From: Gammaproteobacteria bacterium
GTDB taxonomy: Bacteria; Pseudomonadota; Gammaproteobacteria; GRL18
Direction: 5' to 3'
Length of the DNA stretch: 50,235 nt
NCBI GenBank assembly: GCA_026196615.1
Contig: JAPHSW010000002.1
Coordinates: 1-50,235 of the forward strand
The notes under the pieces are model-generated. The model saw only the letters and a program-made list of their open reading frames with translations, was not told the origin of the DNA and made no database searches. This document shows positions 17,140 to 25,376 of the stretch, piece by piece. The position numbers were made by a program, and so were the translations under genes. Positions within the stretch are counted from its first letter, which is position 1. Every line of letters starts with the position of its first letter.

Positions 17140-17649
17140 ATGTTGTATTTAAAAAAATATTTCTCGTTTCATTTTCAATCTTTTATTTTGATTTTTGTTA
17201 TTGCACTAACGACTATTTCATGCTCTAAAACACCAGATGTTCGCCTTACTTTATGCCAGGATTTAACCGTATTATTTCTTAATGCACCAGAAACAATTGA
17301 GTGGAAGGAACATAAACCTATCATGAATGGTTTAGATGATCTTGAAATGCAAATTTCTTTTTCTTTGAATAACTCAGATGTTCAAACAATTCAAAAAGCT
17401 TCATGTTTTTATAAGCATGAACAAGAAGACATTGAAGCAGAAACGTTTAATGCGCCGACTTCAGCCTATTCCGCTTATCCTAATAAAATGATTGTGGACG
17501 GCAAGGTGGTTAAGAAAAAAGTGCTGGCTGATGGTGTTAATCAGGTTATGCTTGTTCAAGGAAAAAGAGCCATCATAAATACACAAGAAAAAGTAAAAGA
17601 GGGTATAGAGACAATTAACAAAGAAGTCCAGGAACGATTAGATAAATAA
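17140..17649 (+). CDS. Hypothetical lipoprotein
   Basis: 169 aa. A hydrophobic signal ends in the lipobox TTISC (Cys28). The mature part has three further Cys residues at most and no domain I recognise; its C terminus is charged and helical ('VKEGIETINKEVQERLDK'). It lies 30 bases after the patatin gene with a possible AGGAA ribosome site and is the last gene before a hairpin terminator, so it is likely the final member of the envelope operon. Whether it is a partner of the lipase is unknown. Confidence 0.72.
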   Translation: MLYLKKYFSFHFQSFILIFVIALTTISCSKTPDVRLTLCQDLTVLFLNAPETIEWKEHKPIMNGLDDLEMQISFSLNNSDVQTIQKASCFYKHEQEDIEAETFNAPTSAYSAYPNKMIVDGKVVKKKVLADGVNQVMLVQGKRAIINTQEKVKEGIETINKEVQERLDK

Positions 17650-17677
17650 TCTAGCAGAAATTTTTTTATACACTTAA

Positions 17678-17717
17678 CTTATTTCACCTCTGATTCATTA
17701 TCCAGTGGTGAAATAAG
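17678..17717. terminator. Hairpin between convergent genes
   Basis: CTTATTTCACC (17678-17688) pairs perfectly with GGTGAAATAAG (17707-17717); the 18-base loop can extend by CTG/CAG. It lies between the stop codons of the lipoprotein gene and of the convergent repeat-protein gene, the right place for a shared terminator. T runs are not immediately adjacent, so efficiency is uncertain. Confidence 0.6.
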
Positions 17718-17738
17718 AGTAGTGAAAGAAATGTTTTT

Positions 17739-17981
17739 TTATTTCATCATTGCTTCAGCTGCTTTTTTCATATCCACTGATTCAGAAGCCTTTTGTTTGT
17801 CAACAGAGTCATATGCTTTTTGATAATCCACGCCATCTGTACCAACTGCTTCCATTGCTTTTGTTGTATCAACTGATTCAGCAGCCTTTCCCTTATCAAC
17901 AGAGTCATAAAGTTTGCCATAATCAACTGCATAAGCTGATGTTACAGAAAATATGCTAAGAGCTAAAAGTATTTTTTTCAT
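17739..17981 (-). CDS. Small secreted repeat protein with two 'VDYxKxYDSVDKxKAxESVD' repeats
   Basis: 80 aa. A standard signal peptide ends near TSAYA-VDY. The mature part is two near-identical units of about 30 residues: VDYGKLYDSVDKGKAAESVD... and VDYQKAYDSVDKQKASESVD..., each followed by a 'KAxEA' helix. The smaller theme SVDxxKAxE occurs within each unit. No Cys, no membrane anchor. An AAAGGAAA ribosome site precedes the ATG. It faces the envelope cluster and has its own promoter region. I do not recognise the family; a helical periplasmic or extracellular protein is the best description. Confidence 0.8.
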   Translation of the reverse strand: MKKILLALSIFSVTSAYAVDYGKLYDSVDKGKAAESVDTTKAMEAVGTDGVDYQKAYDSVDKQKASESVDMKKAAEAMMK

Positions 17982-18382
17982 GTTTTATTTCCTTTCTAAC
18001 GGTCATTTTTTTGTACAACAGTAATCATGTTTGAATTATATTGAGTTTAACTCTTTTAGTCTAATGAAAAGAGAGCTTCATATATCACTTTCTTGATATC
18101 AGCCTTATATGTGGGATATGTCTTACAATGTAAGAATGTCTGTGATTTTTTTAAAATAAATCACGTTTCCTTGTACTATACATAATTTTTTCAATGTATT
18201 ATCAAGTGCAATAAAATTTGCATAAATTGAGTGGGACGATTATAAATAACCCTTTATTTATAATGTTATTTCATTGTTCAAACAATTTGCATTAAGAAAG
18301 AATAGTCAAAATAGACGCTAATTTATTATTTTAAAATATAATTTGAGTTCTGTTTCATAAAATCAAGGTTAAAGGAACATAG
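17982..18382. other. Intergenic region between divergent genes
   Basis: About 400 very AT-rich bases with no ORF. It should carry divergent promoters for the repeat-protein gene and the cytochrome genes. An AAAGGA ribosome site sits just before the cytochrome start. I see no FNR-type box, terminator or repeat. Confidence 0.4.
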
Positions 18383-19015
18383 ATGAAAAAAATTTCTTTT
18401 TTTTTATTCATATTAAGTCTATCGTCGTTAGTTATTGCACAACCAAAGCATGATGATATTATTAACGCTTGCTCTGCATGCCATGGTTTAGATGGCAATG
18501 GAATATCAGAAGGTATTCCCAATTTGTGGCAGCAACCAGAAGCCTATCTAAAAGCACAAATCGAAGCGTTTCGTGATTACACTCGAATTAATCCTAGTAT
18601 GGATGCTGTATCTCATGAATTGCCTGATGCAGATATTCTCTATGCTGCTCAATATTATTCAAAGCAACCCGATAGCAGTTCTCGCTCAAAAGAACAGCCT
18701 CAATTACAATGGCGAGGAGATAAATGGCCAGGTGATATGATGTTGGGCGAAAAAATTGCCTACACAGGAAAAATCTCGGATAAAATCCAGGCCTGTGTCG
18801 CATGTCATGGTCCTAGTGGTATTGGCGTAGCTCCTTTTTTTCCTCGACTTAAGGGACAAGACAAAACTTACCTGATTAAACAATTAAATGCCTGGAAAAC
18901 GGCTGATCGCCCACCTGGAGTGATGGGTGTGATGGTCAGTATTGCTGTTTCATTAACTGATGAAGAAATTAATGCGGTAGCAGATTATTTTGCTAATCAA
19001 GGGGAGAAAAAATAA
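18383..19015 (+). CDS. tsdB: Diheme cytochrome c (c4-type, TsdB-like electron acceptor)
   Basis: 210 aa with a signal peptide (cleavage near VIA-QPK). Two heme c motifs are present: C30-S-A-C33-H34 and C138-V-A-C141-H142, each followed by a 'GxxGxG' type loop. Met residues in 'NPSMDAVSHELPDADI' and 'PGVMGVMVSIAVSLTDEE' are likely distal ligands. Two half-domains of about 100 residues are typical of cytochrome c4. Its stop codon overlaps the start of the TsdA-like gene by one base, so the two are co-translated. The context suggests a TsdB role, taking electrons from thiosulfate oxidation in the periplasm and passing them to an oxidase. Confidence 0.85.
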   Translation: MKKISFFLFILSLSSLVIAQPKHDDIINACSACHGLDGNGISEGIPNLWQQPEAYLKAQIEAFRDYTRINPSMDAVSHELPDADILYAAQYYSKQPDSSSRSKEQPQLQWRGDKWPGDMMLGEKIAYTGKISDKIQACVACHGPSGIGVAPFFPRLKGQDKTYLIKQLNAWKTADRPPGVMGVMVSIAVSLTDEEINAVADYFANQGEKK

Positions 19016-19932
19016 TGAAATATTATTTATTTATTACGTTGACATTTTTTTCTTCGTTGGCTTTTTCTGAAGCATTTCATGACTTGTATGAGGTTGATCC
19101 AGGTGAAATGATTAAAGGCAATGGTGAGCACAAGTTGCCGCAGTGGAAAAATGTAAAAAAAGGAGAAGTAAGTGATTCGGTTAAACATGGTTATTCAATA
19201 TTTATGAATGGTGGCCAGTTAAAACCAACAGGTGTCGTAAATAATGGCATGTCCTGTACTAATTGCCACTTGAGTGCTGGGCGTCTGGCTCATGCCGCGC
19301 CGATGTGGGCTGCAGAGCCGGCTTATCCCGCTTATCGAAAAAAGAATAAGAAAATCAATACTTTCGAAGATCGAATCCAGGGATGTTTTCTCTATTCAAT
19401 GAATGCTAAAGATGGTAAGCCACCACTTCTGGACAGTAAAGAAATTCTGGACTTAACCGCTTATTCACAATGGTTAACCGGGAATATTCCAAAAAATAAG
19501 TCTATTCCTGGGAGAGGCTTTGTTAAACTGGAGAAACCCGAACACTCACCAGAGTATCAGCGTGGAGAAATAGTCTACAATAAACAATGTGCTCTGTGTC
19601 ATAATGTGGATGGTTCTGGGCGGCAAGTAGCAGAGCGCTATGTATTTCCTCCTTTGTGGGGGAAAGACAGCTTTAACTGGGGTGCAGGTATGCATCGTGT
19701 TAATACCGCTGCTTCATTTATTAAAGCCAATATGCCTTTGGGAATGGGTAACTCTCTTACTGATCAAGAGGCCTGGGATGTTGCTTTTTTCATTAATAGT
19801 CATGAACGGCCGCAAGACCCAAGATTTAAAAATGATTTAGATAAAACTAAAAAAGAGTTTCATCAACATGATTGCCAGTATGATCAACTTTCACCGGTTG
19901 ATAATCATAAGTTGGGCTCAACAGCGTATTAA
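19015..19932 (+). CDS. tsdA: Thiosulfate dehydrogenase, tetrathionate-forming diheme cytochrome (TsdA-like)
   Basis: 305 aa with a signal peptide (near AFS-EAF). Heme 1 is bound at C81-T-N-C84-H85 ('NGMSCTNCHLSAGR'), followed by the TsdA-typical 'YPAYRKKNKKINTFEDRIQGC'. Cys124 in that segment is where the unusual His/Cys heme ligand of TsdA is expected. Heme 2 is at C192-A-L-C195-H196 with 'KANMPLGMGNSL' supplying Met240 and Met244 (and a Lys) as ligand candidates. The enzyme interconverts thiosulfate and tetrathionate in the periplasm. Direction here is unknown, but the adjacent diheme acceptor favours oxidation. No sox genes are seen in the window. Confidence 0.88.
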   Translation: MKYYLFITLTFFSSLAFSEAFHDLYEVDPGEMIKGNGEHKLPQWKNVKKGEVSDSVKHGYSIFMNGGQLKPTGVVNNGMSCTNCHLSAGRLAHAAPMWAAEPAYPAYRKKNKKINTFEDRIQGCFLYSMNAKDGKPPLLDSKEILDLTAYSQWLTGNIPKNKSIPGRGFVKLEKPEHSPEYQRGEIVYNKQCALCHNVDGSGRQVAERYVFPPLWGKDSFNWGAGMHRVNTAASFIKANMPLGMGNSLTDQEAWDVAFFINSHERPQDPRFKNDLDKTKKEFHQHDCQYDQLSPVDNHKLGSTAY

Positions 19933-19953
19933 CAGAATAATAAAGGTTTAAAA

Positions 19954-21093
19954 ATGGAGCTGGAAAAAAATCAGATAAGAGAGATGATCAAAAAAGATCT
20001 CACTGATATTTTAATTCGTGTCGCACTTGTCGGATTTTTAGTTTACATGAGTTTGAAAATTTTTGATCCTTTTATGGGGATAATGCTCTGGGCATTGATT
20101 CTAGCAGTGATTATGTTTCCTTTGCATCAAAAATTAGCCAATAAACTGGGTGGGAAACAAGGTAGAGCGGCTACTATTTTTGTGCTCTTTGGAATCTTTT
20201 TTTTGGTCATTCCAACAGTTATGTTGAGTGATTCTCTTGTTGTATATGTTAAGGAAACACATAGTATATTTTCAAGCGATTCCATTACCATTAAACCGCC
20301 GAACCCAAGTATTGCAGAATGGCCGATTATAGGTGAAAAAGTGTATGGTGCCTGGGAGCAGGCCGCAATAAATTTACCAGAATTTCTACAAAAAATGCGT
20401 CCACAACTGGAAAGCTTTGCTAAAGGGGCATTGGAATTTGCGGCAGGTCTGGCTGGAGGTTTGCTGCAATTATTAGCTTCGATGATTATTGCTGGCATCA
20501 TGCTGGCTTATGGACAATCTGGCAGTGACAGTATGTTGAAAATCATTAGTCGCCTGGCAGGACATAATAAAGGAATCTTCTTACATAAGCTCTCTACGGC
20601 AACCATTCGTTCTGTTGCAATGGGAGTTGTTGGTGTTTCAACGATTCAAGCCTTATTATTTGGAGTAGGCTTTATCTTTATTGATTTACCTGGCGCAGCA
20701 CTTATTGCACTCGTTATTCTGGTCTTTGGTATTGCTCAATTACCAGCAATTATATTCACCATCCCAACAGTCGCCTATATTTGGTGGAGTGGTGACTCTT
20801 CTGTTATGAACATTGTTTTTACCGTTTACTTTATTATCGCAGGCTTTGCTGATAATGTACTTAAACCTGTGTTTCTTGGGCGTGGTGTTGATGCACCGAT
20901 GCCCATCGTTTTGATTGGTGCTTTAGGTGGTATGATCTCTGCTGGACTCATAGGACTCTTTATTGGTGCAACCTTTCTTTCACTAGCCTATGTTATTTTT
21001 ATGTCGTGGGTTAATGATGAAGAGGGGGCTTCCCAAAAAACCGAATTAGAACCAGAGTTAGATAATAATAAAGTTAAAAATTTAGAGACTTAA
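19954..21093 (+). CDS. AI-2E family transporter (PerM/YdiK-like permease)
   Basis: 379 aa with about eight hydrophobic segments in the family arrangement: two near 22-75, a soluble stretch, then one near 168-185 and a C-terminal group. Family-type sequences include 'FGIAQLPAIIFTIPTVAYIWWSGD' and 'ADNVLKPVFLGRGVDAPMPIVLIGALGG'. Members are proposed exporters of small molecules or Na+(Li+)/H+ antiporters; the substrate cannot be read from sequence. The last 30 residues are acidic and cytoplasmic. AAAGG precedes the ATG. It lies 21 bases after tsdA and may share its transcript, though no functional link is evident. Confidence 0.88.
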   Translation: MELEKNQIREMIKKDLTDILIRVALVGFLVYMSLKIFDPFMGIMLWALILAVIMFPLHQKLANKLGGKQGRAATIFVLFGIFFLVIPTVMLSDSLVVYVKETHSIFSSDSITIKPPNPSIAEWPIIGEKVYGAWEQAAINLPEFLQKMRPQLESFAKGALEFAAGLAGGLLQLLASMIIAGIMLAYGQSGSDSMLKIISRLAGHNKGIFLHKLSTATIRSVAMGVVGVSTIQALLFGVGFIFIDLPGAALIALVILVFGIAQLPAIIFTIPTVAYIWWSGDSSVMNIVFTVYFIIAGFADNVLKPVFLGRGVDAPMPIVLIGALGGMISAGLIGLFIGATFLSLAYVIFMSWVNDEEGASQKTELEPELDNNKVKNLET

Positions 21094-21169
21094 ATCAAAA
21101 TTTCTTTACTCAATGGTTCCTGATTGACAATAAATAATAGTTAGAAATAAAGGTTATAGATAGTAATTA

Positions 21170-22756
21170 ATGCGTATTTTGATTCTGAGACATTTTTATA
21201 AAATCTCCCTTGTATTTGGGCTACTAACATTATCAGCCTGTACAGTGGTTGGACCAAATTACGAAGAACCTGTTGTAGATTGGTTGCAGGAATGGCAACC
21301 AAGCGTTTACAAAAACTCATCATTATCGGATACTCAAACAAAACAAAATAATACTGAGCTTGAATTCTGGTGGCATTTATTTAACGATCCTATTTTAAAT
21401 AAACTCATCAAAGAGGCAAAAAGGGAAAATCACTCACTTCGAATTGCAGGCTTAAGGATCTTTGAAAGTCGTGCACTCCTTGGCATTGCTAATAGCAGTC
21501 TCTATCCGCAATTGCAGCAAGTCAATGGTAGTACTAGCTATGTTAACAACCAATCACATGGTGGTAACGCACCCAAAAGCCAAAGTTTTACGAATTATCA
21601 GGCAGGTTTTAATCTAGGATGGGAACTGGATTTCTGGGGACGTTTTCAGCGAGGAATTGAATCGGCTGATGCTTCATTCTTTGCTTCAATTACCAACCAG
21701 CAGGATGCTCAGGTGTTGTTAACTGCACAAGTTGCCAGTGCCTATTTTTCTTATCGAACGACTCAAGCTCGTATCGAAATAGCCCGTCAGAATGCTAAGA
21801 TTCAAAAACGCAGTTATGAAATTACCGATAATGTTTTTAAAAGTGGAGAAGGTTCTGAGCTGGATTTACAGCAGGCAAAAACACAATATCTTGCAACTTT
21901 GTCGACGATACCTGAATTTGAAATTTCATTGGCTCAGACTCGTAATGCGATTGCTATCCTACTAGGTAAACAACCTGGTGAACTGCCAGAGTTGGATATC
22001 ACAACATCAAAGTATGAATGGCCTGTTATTTCACCAAAATATTTTCAATATATACCAGCAAAATTACTCACTCGTCGTCCTGATATTCGTACTGCCGCAT
22101 GGCAAGTTGCTGCTCAGTCTGCTCAAATTGGTCTTGCTGAAGCTGATTTTTATCCTGCTATTTCTTTGTTTGGAACAATTGGCTGGTCAGGGAGTGATTT
22201 GAGTGGTGCTTCAGATACCAGCAGTTTGGTTATTGGCCCAAGTTTTACCTGGAATATTCTGGATTATGATCGTATTGAAAATAATGTTCGTATACAAGAT
22301 GCTCGTTTACAACAGTTGATTGAACAATATCAAAATCTTGTTTTGCAAGCGGCAAAAGAAGTGGATGATGCGTCGTATAGTTTATTGAAAACTGATGAAC
22401 AAAAATTGTTAGTAGATAAAAGCCTTAAGGCTTCTAAACGAGCTTTGGCACTTGCCAATATTCGGTATCGCGAAGGTTATTCTGATTTTCAACGGGTACT
22501 TGATGCTCAGCGTTCAATGTTTTCTCAAGCAGATCGACAATTACTTACTCAAGGGGCTTATATTTCAACAATTGTTAATCTCTATAAAAGTATGGGAGGC
22601 GGCTGGGAAAAAATGTCAGGTGATGAGTTAATTTCAACTAATGTAAGAGAAACAATGCAAAAGCGCACAGATTGGGGCGATTTGTTAACAGCTCCTCTTT
22701 TCTTATCAGATGAACCATCTAGCAGCGCATCAGAGGCTTCACAGAATGAGCAGTAA
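21170..22756 (+). CDS. Outer-membrane efflux lipoprotein (NodT/OprM family)
   Basis: 528 aa. A lipobox LSAC (Cys24) is followed by the OMF hallmark 'TVVGPNYEEP'. The two long repeats of the TolC fold are visible, with 'GWELDFWGRFQRGIESADA', 'LLTRRPDIRTAAWQVAAQSAQIGLAEADFYPAISLFG' and 'RYREGYSDFQRVLDAQRSMF'. It forms the outer-membrane duct of a tripartite pump. The final 40 residues are polar and longer than usual. It overlaps the adaptor gene by 11 bases, so the two are translationally coupled. Confidence 0.93.
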   Translation: MRILILRHFYKISLVFGLLTLSACTVVGPNYEEPVVDWLQEWQPSVYKNSSLSDTQTKQNNTELEFWWHLFNDPILNKLIKEAKRENHSLRIAGLRIFESRALLGIANSSLYPQLQQVNGSTSYVNNQSHGGNAPKSQSFTNYQAGFNLGWELDFWGRFQRGIESADASFFASITNQQDAQVLLTAQVASAYFSYRTTQARIEIARQNAKIQKRSYEITDNVFKSGEGSELDLQQAKTQYLATLSTIPEFEISLAQTRNAIAILLGKQPGELPELDITTSKYEWPVISPKYFQYIPAKLLTRRPDIRTAAWQVAAQSAQIGLAEADFYPAISLFGTIGWSGSDLSGASDTSSLVIGPSFTWNILDYDRIENNVRIQDARLQQLIEQYQNLVLQAAKEVDDASYSLLKTDEQKLLVDKSLKASKRALALANIRYREGYSDFQRVLDAQRSMFSQADRQLLTQGAYISTIVNLYKSMGGGWEKMSGDELISTNVRETMQKRTDWGDLLTAPLFLSDEPSSSASEASQNEQ

Positions 22757-23930
22757 TAATCAAGAACAATTATCAGGCGAAGAACAACAATCTGCAACTG
22801 ATGAATCAAATGAAACCTCTTCTCAAGATAAGAAAGTTTCAGAAGAAAGTGCAGCAAAACAATCCGTAAAATTTGGAACCCTCATTATCATTACAATGAT
22901 TATTTTAAGTCTGGTTTGGTATCTTGTTTCTGATCGATATACGCCTTATACCCAACAAGCCCGAATTGATGGTTATGTTGTTGGTGTCAGTTCTGAAGTG
23001 TCAGGTGTGGTGAGTCAAGTATGGGTTAAAAATAATCAACGTATTGAAGTAGGCCAGAAGCTTTTTGAGATTGAACGTTCTCAATATGAAATTGCATTAA
23101 ATAAAGCTCGCTCGGATCTTGAAGATGTGAAACGTCAGATTGCTGCTGGAACAGCAGGTGTTGAGTCTGCTGAATCAAACTTGGCTGCTGCTAAAGCCAA
23201 TAAAAAGAAAGCTGAGCAAGATGTTAATCGCCTGGAAGGTTTGTATAAAAAAGATCCGGGTGCGATTTCTATTCGTCGACTTGAATCTTCACAATCATCT
23301 TACGCACAGGCTTTAGCAAAAGTCTCTGGCGCTGAAGCTGAAGTGGTACGAGCGATAGAACAGAAGGGCGGTGAAGGTGAAAATAATGCCAAATTAAAAA
23401 GTGCAACCAGTGCAGTTAATAAAGCAGAGCTCGATTTGAAACACACAACAACTTATGCTTTATCTGCAGGTATTATCACTGATTTGAGTACAGATGTGGG
23501 TCTGTACGCTAATTCAGGAGCCCCCTTAATGACTTTTATTTCTATCCATGATATTTGGATTGAAGCCCAGTTTACAGAAAATAATCTGGGACACTTGAAA
23601 CCGGGTAGCTCGGTTGAAATAGTTCTTGATTCAATTCCAGGTAAAGTTTATAGCGGTGAAGTTCGTAGCATTGGTTTAGGCGTTGCAGTAGGACAAAAAC
23701 CACCAGCGGGTACTTTACCCACAATAGAAAATAATCGAGACTGGTTGCGCCAGTCACAACGTTTTCCTGTTATTATTTCATTTGATGTGAATCAAAGTGA
23801 GTCATTTAGACATTTTATTCGTATTGGTGGGCAGGCAGAAGTCATTGGGTTCACTGAAGGTCATGACTTTTTAAATCGTCTTGCTAAGATTTATATTCGT
23901 ATTATGAGTTATTTCTCTTATGCTTACTAA
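22746..23930 (+). CDS. HlyD/EmrA-family periplasmic adaptor
   Basis: About 394 aa from the ATG at 22746 (AGAGG upstream); an in-frame ATG at 22710 exists but lies deep in the previous gene. A polar Gln/Glu/Ser-rich N-terminal tail (about 45 residues) precedes one membrane helix ('FGTLIIITMIILSLVWYLVS'). The biotinyl-lipoyl half-motif ('ARIDGYVVGVSSEVSGVVSQVWVKNNQRIEVGQKLFEIE'), a coiled-coil hairpin ('AKANKKKAEQDVNRLEGLYKK') and the beta-barrel ('DIWIEAQFTENNLGHLKPG') follow. It bridges the inner-membrane DUF2955 protein and the outer-membrane duct. Confidence 0.92.
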   Translation: MSSNNQEQLSGEEQQSATDESNETSSQDKKVSEESAAKQSVKFGTLIIITMIILSLVWYLVSDRYTPYTQQARIDGYVVGVSSEVSGVVSQVWVKNNQRIEVGQKLFEIERSQYEIALNKARSDLEDVKRQIAAGTAGVESAESNLAAAKANKKKAEQDVNRLEGLYKKDPGAISIRRLESSQSSYAQALAKVSGAEAEVVRAIEQKGGEGENNAKLKSATSAVNKAELDLKHTTTYALSAGIITDLSTDVGLYANSGAPLMTFISIHDIWIEAQFTENNLGHLKPGSSVEIVLDSIPGKVYSGEVRSIGLGVAVGQKPPAGTLPTIENNRDWLRQSQRFPVIISFDVNQSESFRHFIRIGGQAEVIGFTEGHDFLNRLAKIYIRIMSYFSYAY

Positions 23931-23985
23931 GCTTCTGTATCATAATCATAATCATAACTTATTGCATATGATGGTCATTGTCTAA

Positions 23986-25035
23986 ATGCCTATTCAAGCA
24001 AGACGTATATTTCGCTTAAGTTTTGCTCCTGCTTTAGCATTAGCTTTGGCTTATGCCATACCGATACCGTTGCCTTTTATTGCTCCTTTATTTGCTTTTG
24101 TTCTGACGGTAATGGGACCTCCTTTAGGTGTTAAGAAGTTGTTGGGCTTAATACTATTGATCATGATGACATTAGGAATGGGCTTATTACTTGTTCCACT
24201 TCTCTTTCATTTTCAGATGACTGCATTATTGCTCGTCCTAATTGGCTTGTATTTAAGTTCTTATCTGATGGTTAATCTGAATAAAAATTTACCAGGCACT
24301 TTCCTTGCAATGGGAGTGACTATGATTTCTGCTGCAGGAACAGTTAATTTTAGCCTGTCAACAATGATTATTCAGGCTCTGATTTTGGGTATTACCATAG
24401 CGACCATCTGTCATTCATTTTCATTCTTGATTTTTCCTGAAGATCCACCTTCTCCAAAAAATCAATTAGATGAAAAAGAAAGCTCGGAAATAAATGACCC
24501 AGAAATAAAAACAGCTGCTCAGTCAAACTGGATAGCCATTCGAAGTACTTTAATCGTATTTCCAGCTTATTTAATGCTTTTAAGCAATCCTCTTGCTTAT
24601 ATGCCAATTGTTATGAAAGCGGTTTCACTCAGTCAACAAGCTTCTACTATCGACGCTAAAAGTGCAGGTAGTGAATTAATCGGCTCGACAATTTTAGGTG
24701 GTGTTTTTTCAGTACTTTTCTGGTTTGCTTTAGGAATGTGGACAAACTTATGGATGTTTTTTTTATGGATGCTTGTAATTAGCCTTTATTTTGCATGCAA
24801 AATCTATCAGCTAATAGAAACCCGATTTCCAGCTTCATTTTGGCTTAATACAGCAATCACCATGCTCATTATGTTAGGGCCGGCTGTTGAAGATAGTGCT
24901 ACTGGTAAAGATGTCTATGCCGCTTTTTTTAGTCGTTCTGTTTTATTAATTTTAATTACGCTTTATGCAATCGTAGCAATTTATTTCTTGGAGTATTTAA
25001 ATACACGATTTAGAACGAAAAGTTTGGCTTCTTAG
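23986..25035 (+). CDS. DUF2955/FUSC-like inner-membrane efflux component
   Basis: 349 aa, a polytopic protein with two groups of about five membrane helices separated by a cytoplasmic loop (about 160-180, rich in Glu/Asp/Lys). The N terminus 'FRLSFAPALALALAYAIPIPLPFIAPLFAFVLTV' and the 'GSTILGGVFSVLFWFALGMW' segment fit DUF2955, related to aromatic-acid exporters (AaeB/FUSC). With the preceding duct and adaptor it makes a complete three-part exporter, probably for an aromatic acid or a similar toxic compound. No clear ribosome site is visible; it begins 55 bases after the adaptor, where a short tandem repeat (ataatc x3, about 23940-23957) lies. Confidence 0.83.
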   Translation: MPIQARRIFRLSFAPALALALAYAIPIPLPFIAPLFAFVLTVMGPPLGVKKLLGLILLIMMTLGMGLLLVPLLFHFQMTALLLVLIGLYLSSYLMVNLNKNLPGTFLAMGVTMISAAGTVNFSLSTMIIQALILGITIATICHSFSFLIFPEDPPSPKNQLDEKESSEINDPEIKTAAQSNWIAIRSTLIVFPAYLMLLSNPLAYMPIVMKAVSLSQQASTIDAKSAGSELIGSTILGGVFSVLFWFALGMWTNLWMFFLWMLVISLYFACKIYQLIETRFPASFWLNTAITMLIMLGPAVEDSATGKDVYAAFFSRSVLLILITLYAIVAIYFLEYLNTRFRTKSLAS

Positions 25036-25376
25036 TGTATTATTTGACTTGAGGGAATAATAATTTTCTATTTTTTATACTTTTAGGTATAAAGTATCTT
25101 CTTTTGTTTATAGAAAGTGTCTACTAAAGCGGGGGAAGGTCTCATTTTACGAGACAAATGATGGTTAGGTTTTGTGAAAATCGTATAAATTGATGGAGCT
25201 AATTGTCAAGTAAAGACATAGTGTAATAATTATTATTACTTGTATCTTAATAAATATGTGTGAGGTGGTGTCAAGAAAATAATAAAATAAGTCGATGATA
25301 TATTATGTTTTTTTACAATGTTGAATTATTCTCAATCGTCACGGGGCTCTTTAATCCTTTTAATTTCAGTGTACTA
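25036..25376. other. Intergenic region between convergent genes
   Basis: About 340 AT-rich bases. TTTATAC-ttttag-GTATAAA (25074-25093) forms a short weak hairpin shortly after the efflux operon. GTCTC-attttac-GAGAC lies near 25140. Neither is followed by a strong T run. I see no ORF, tRNA or insertion-sequence end. Confidence 0.35.

Noticed and set aside
20127-20501. 124-aa reverse ORF inside the AI-2E transporter gene
   Set aside because: Composition is typical of an antisense frame of a membrane protein gene; the forward gene has clear family motifs.
23940-23957. Three tandem ataatc-like units as a CRISPR or regulatory repeat
   Set aside because: Only three six-base units with no spacers; too short to call beyond simple-sequence repeat.
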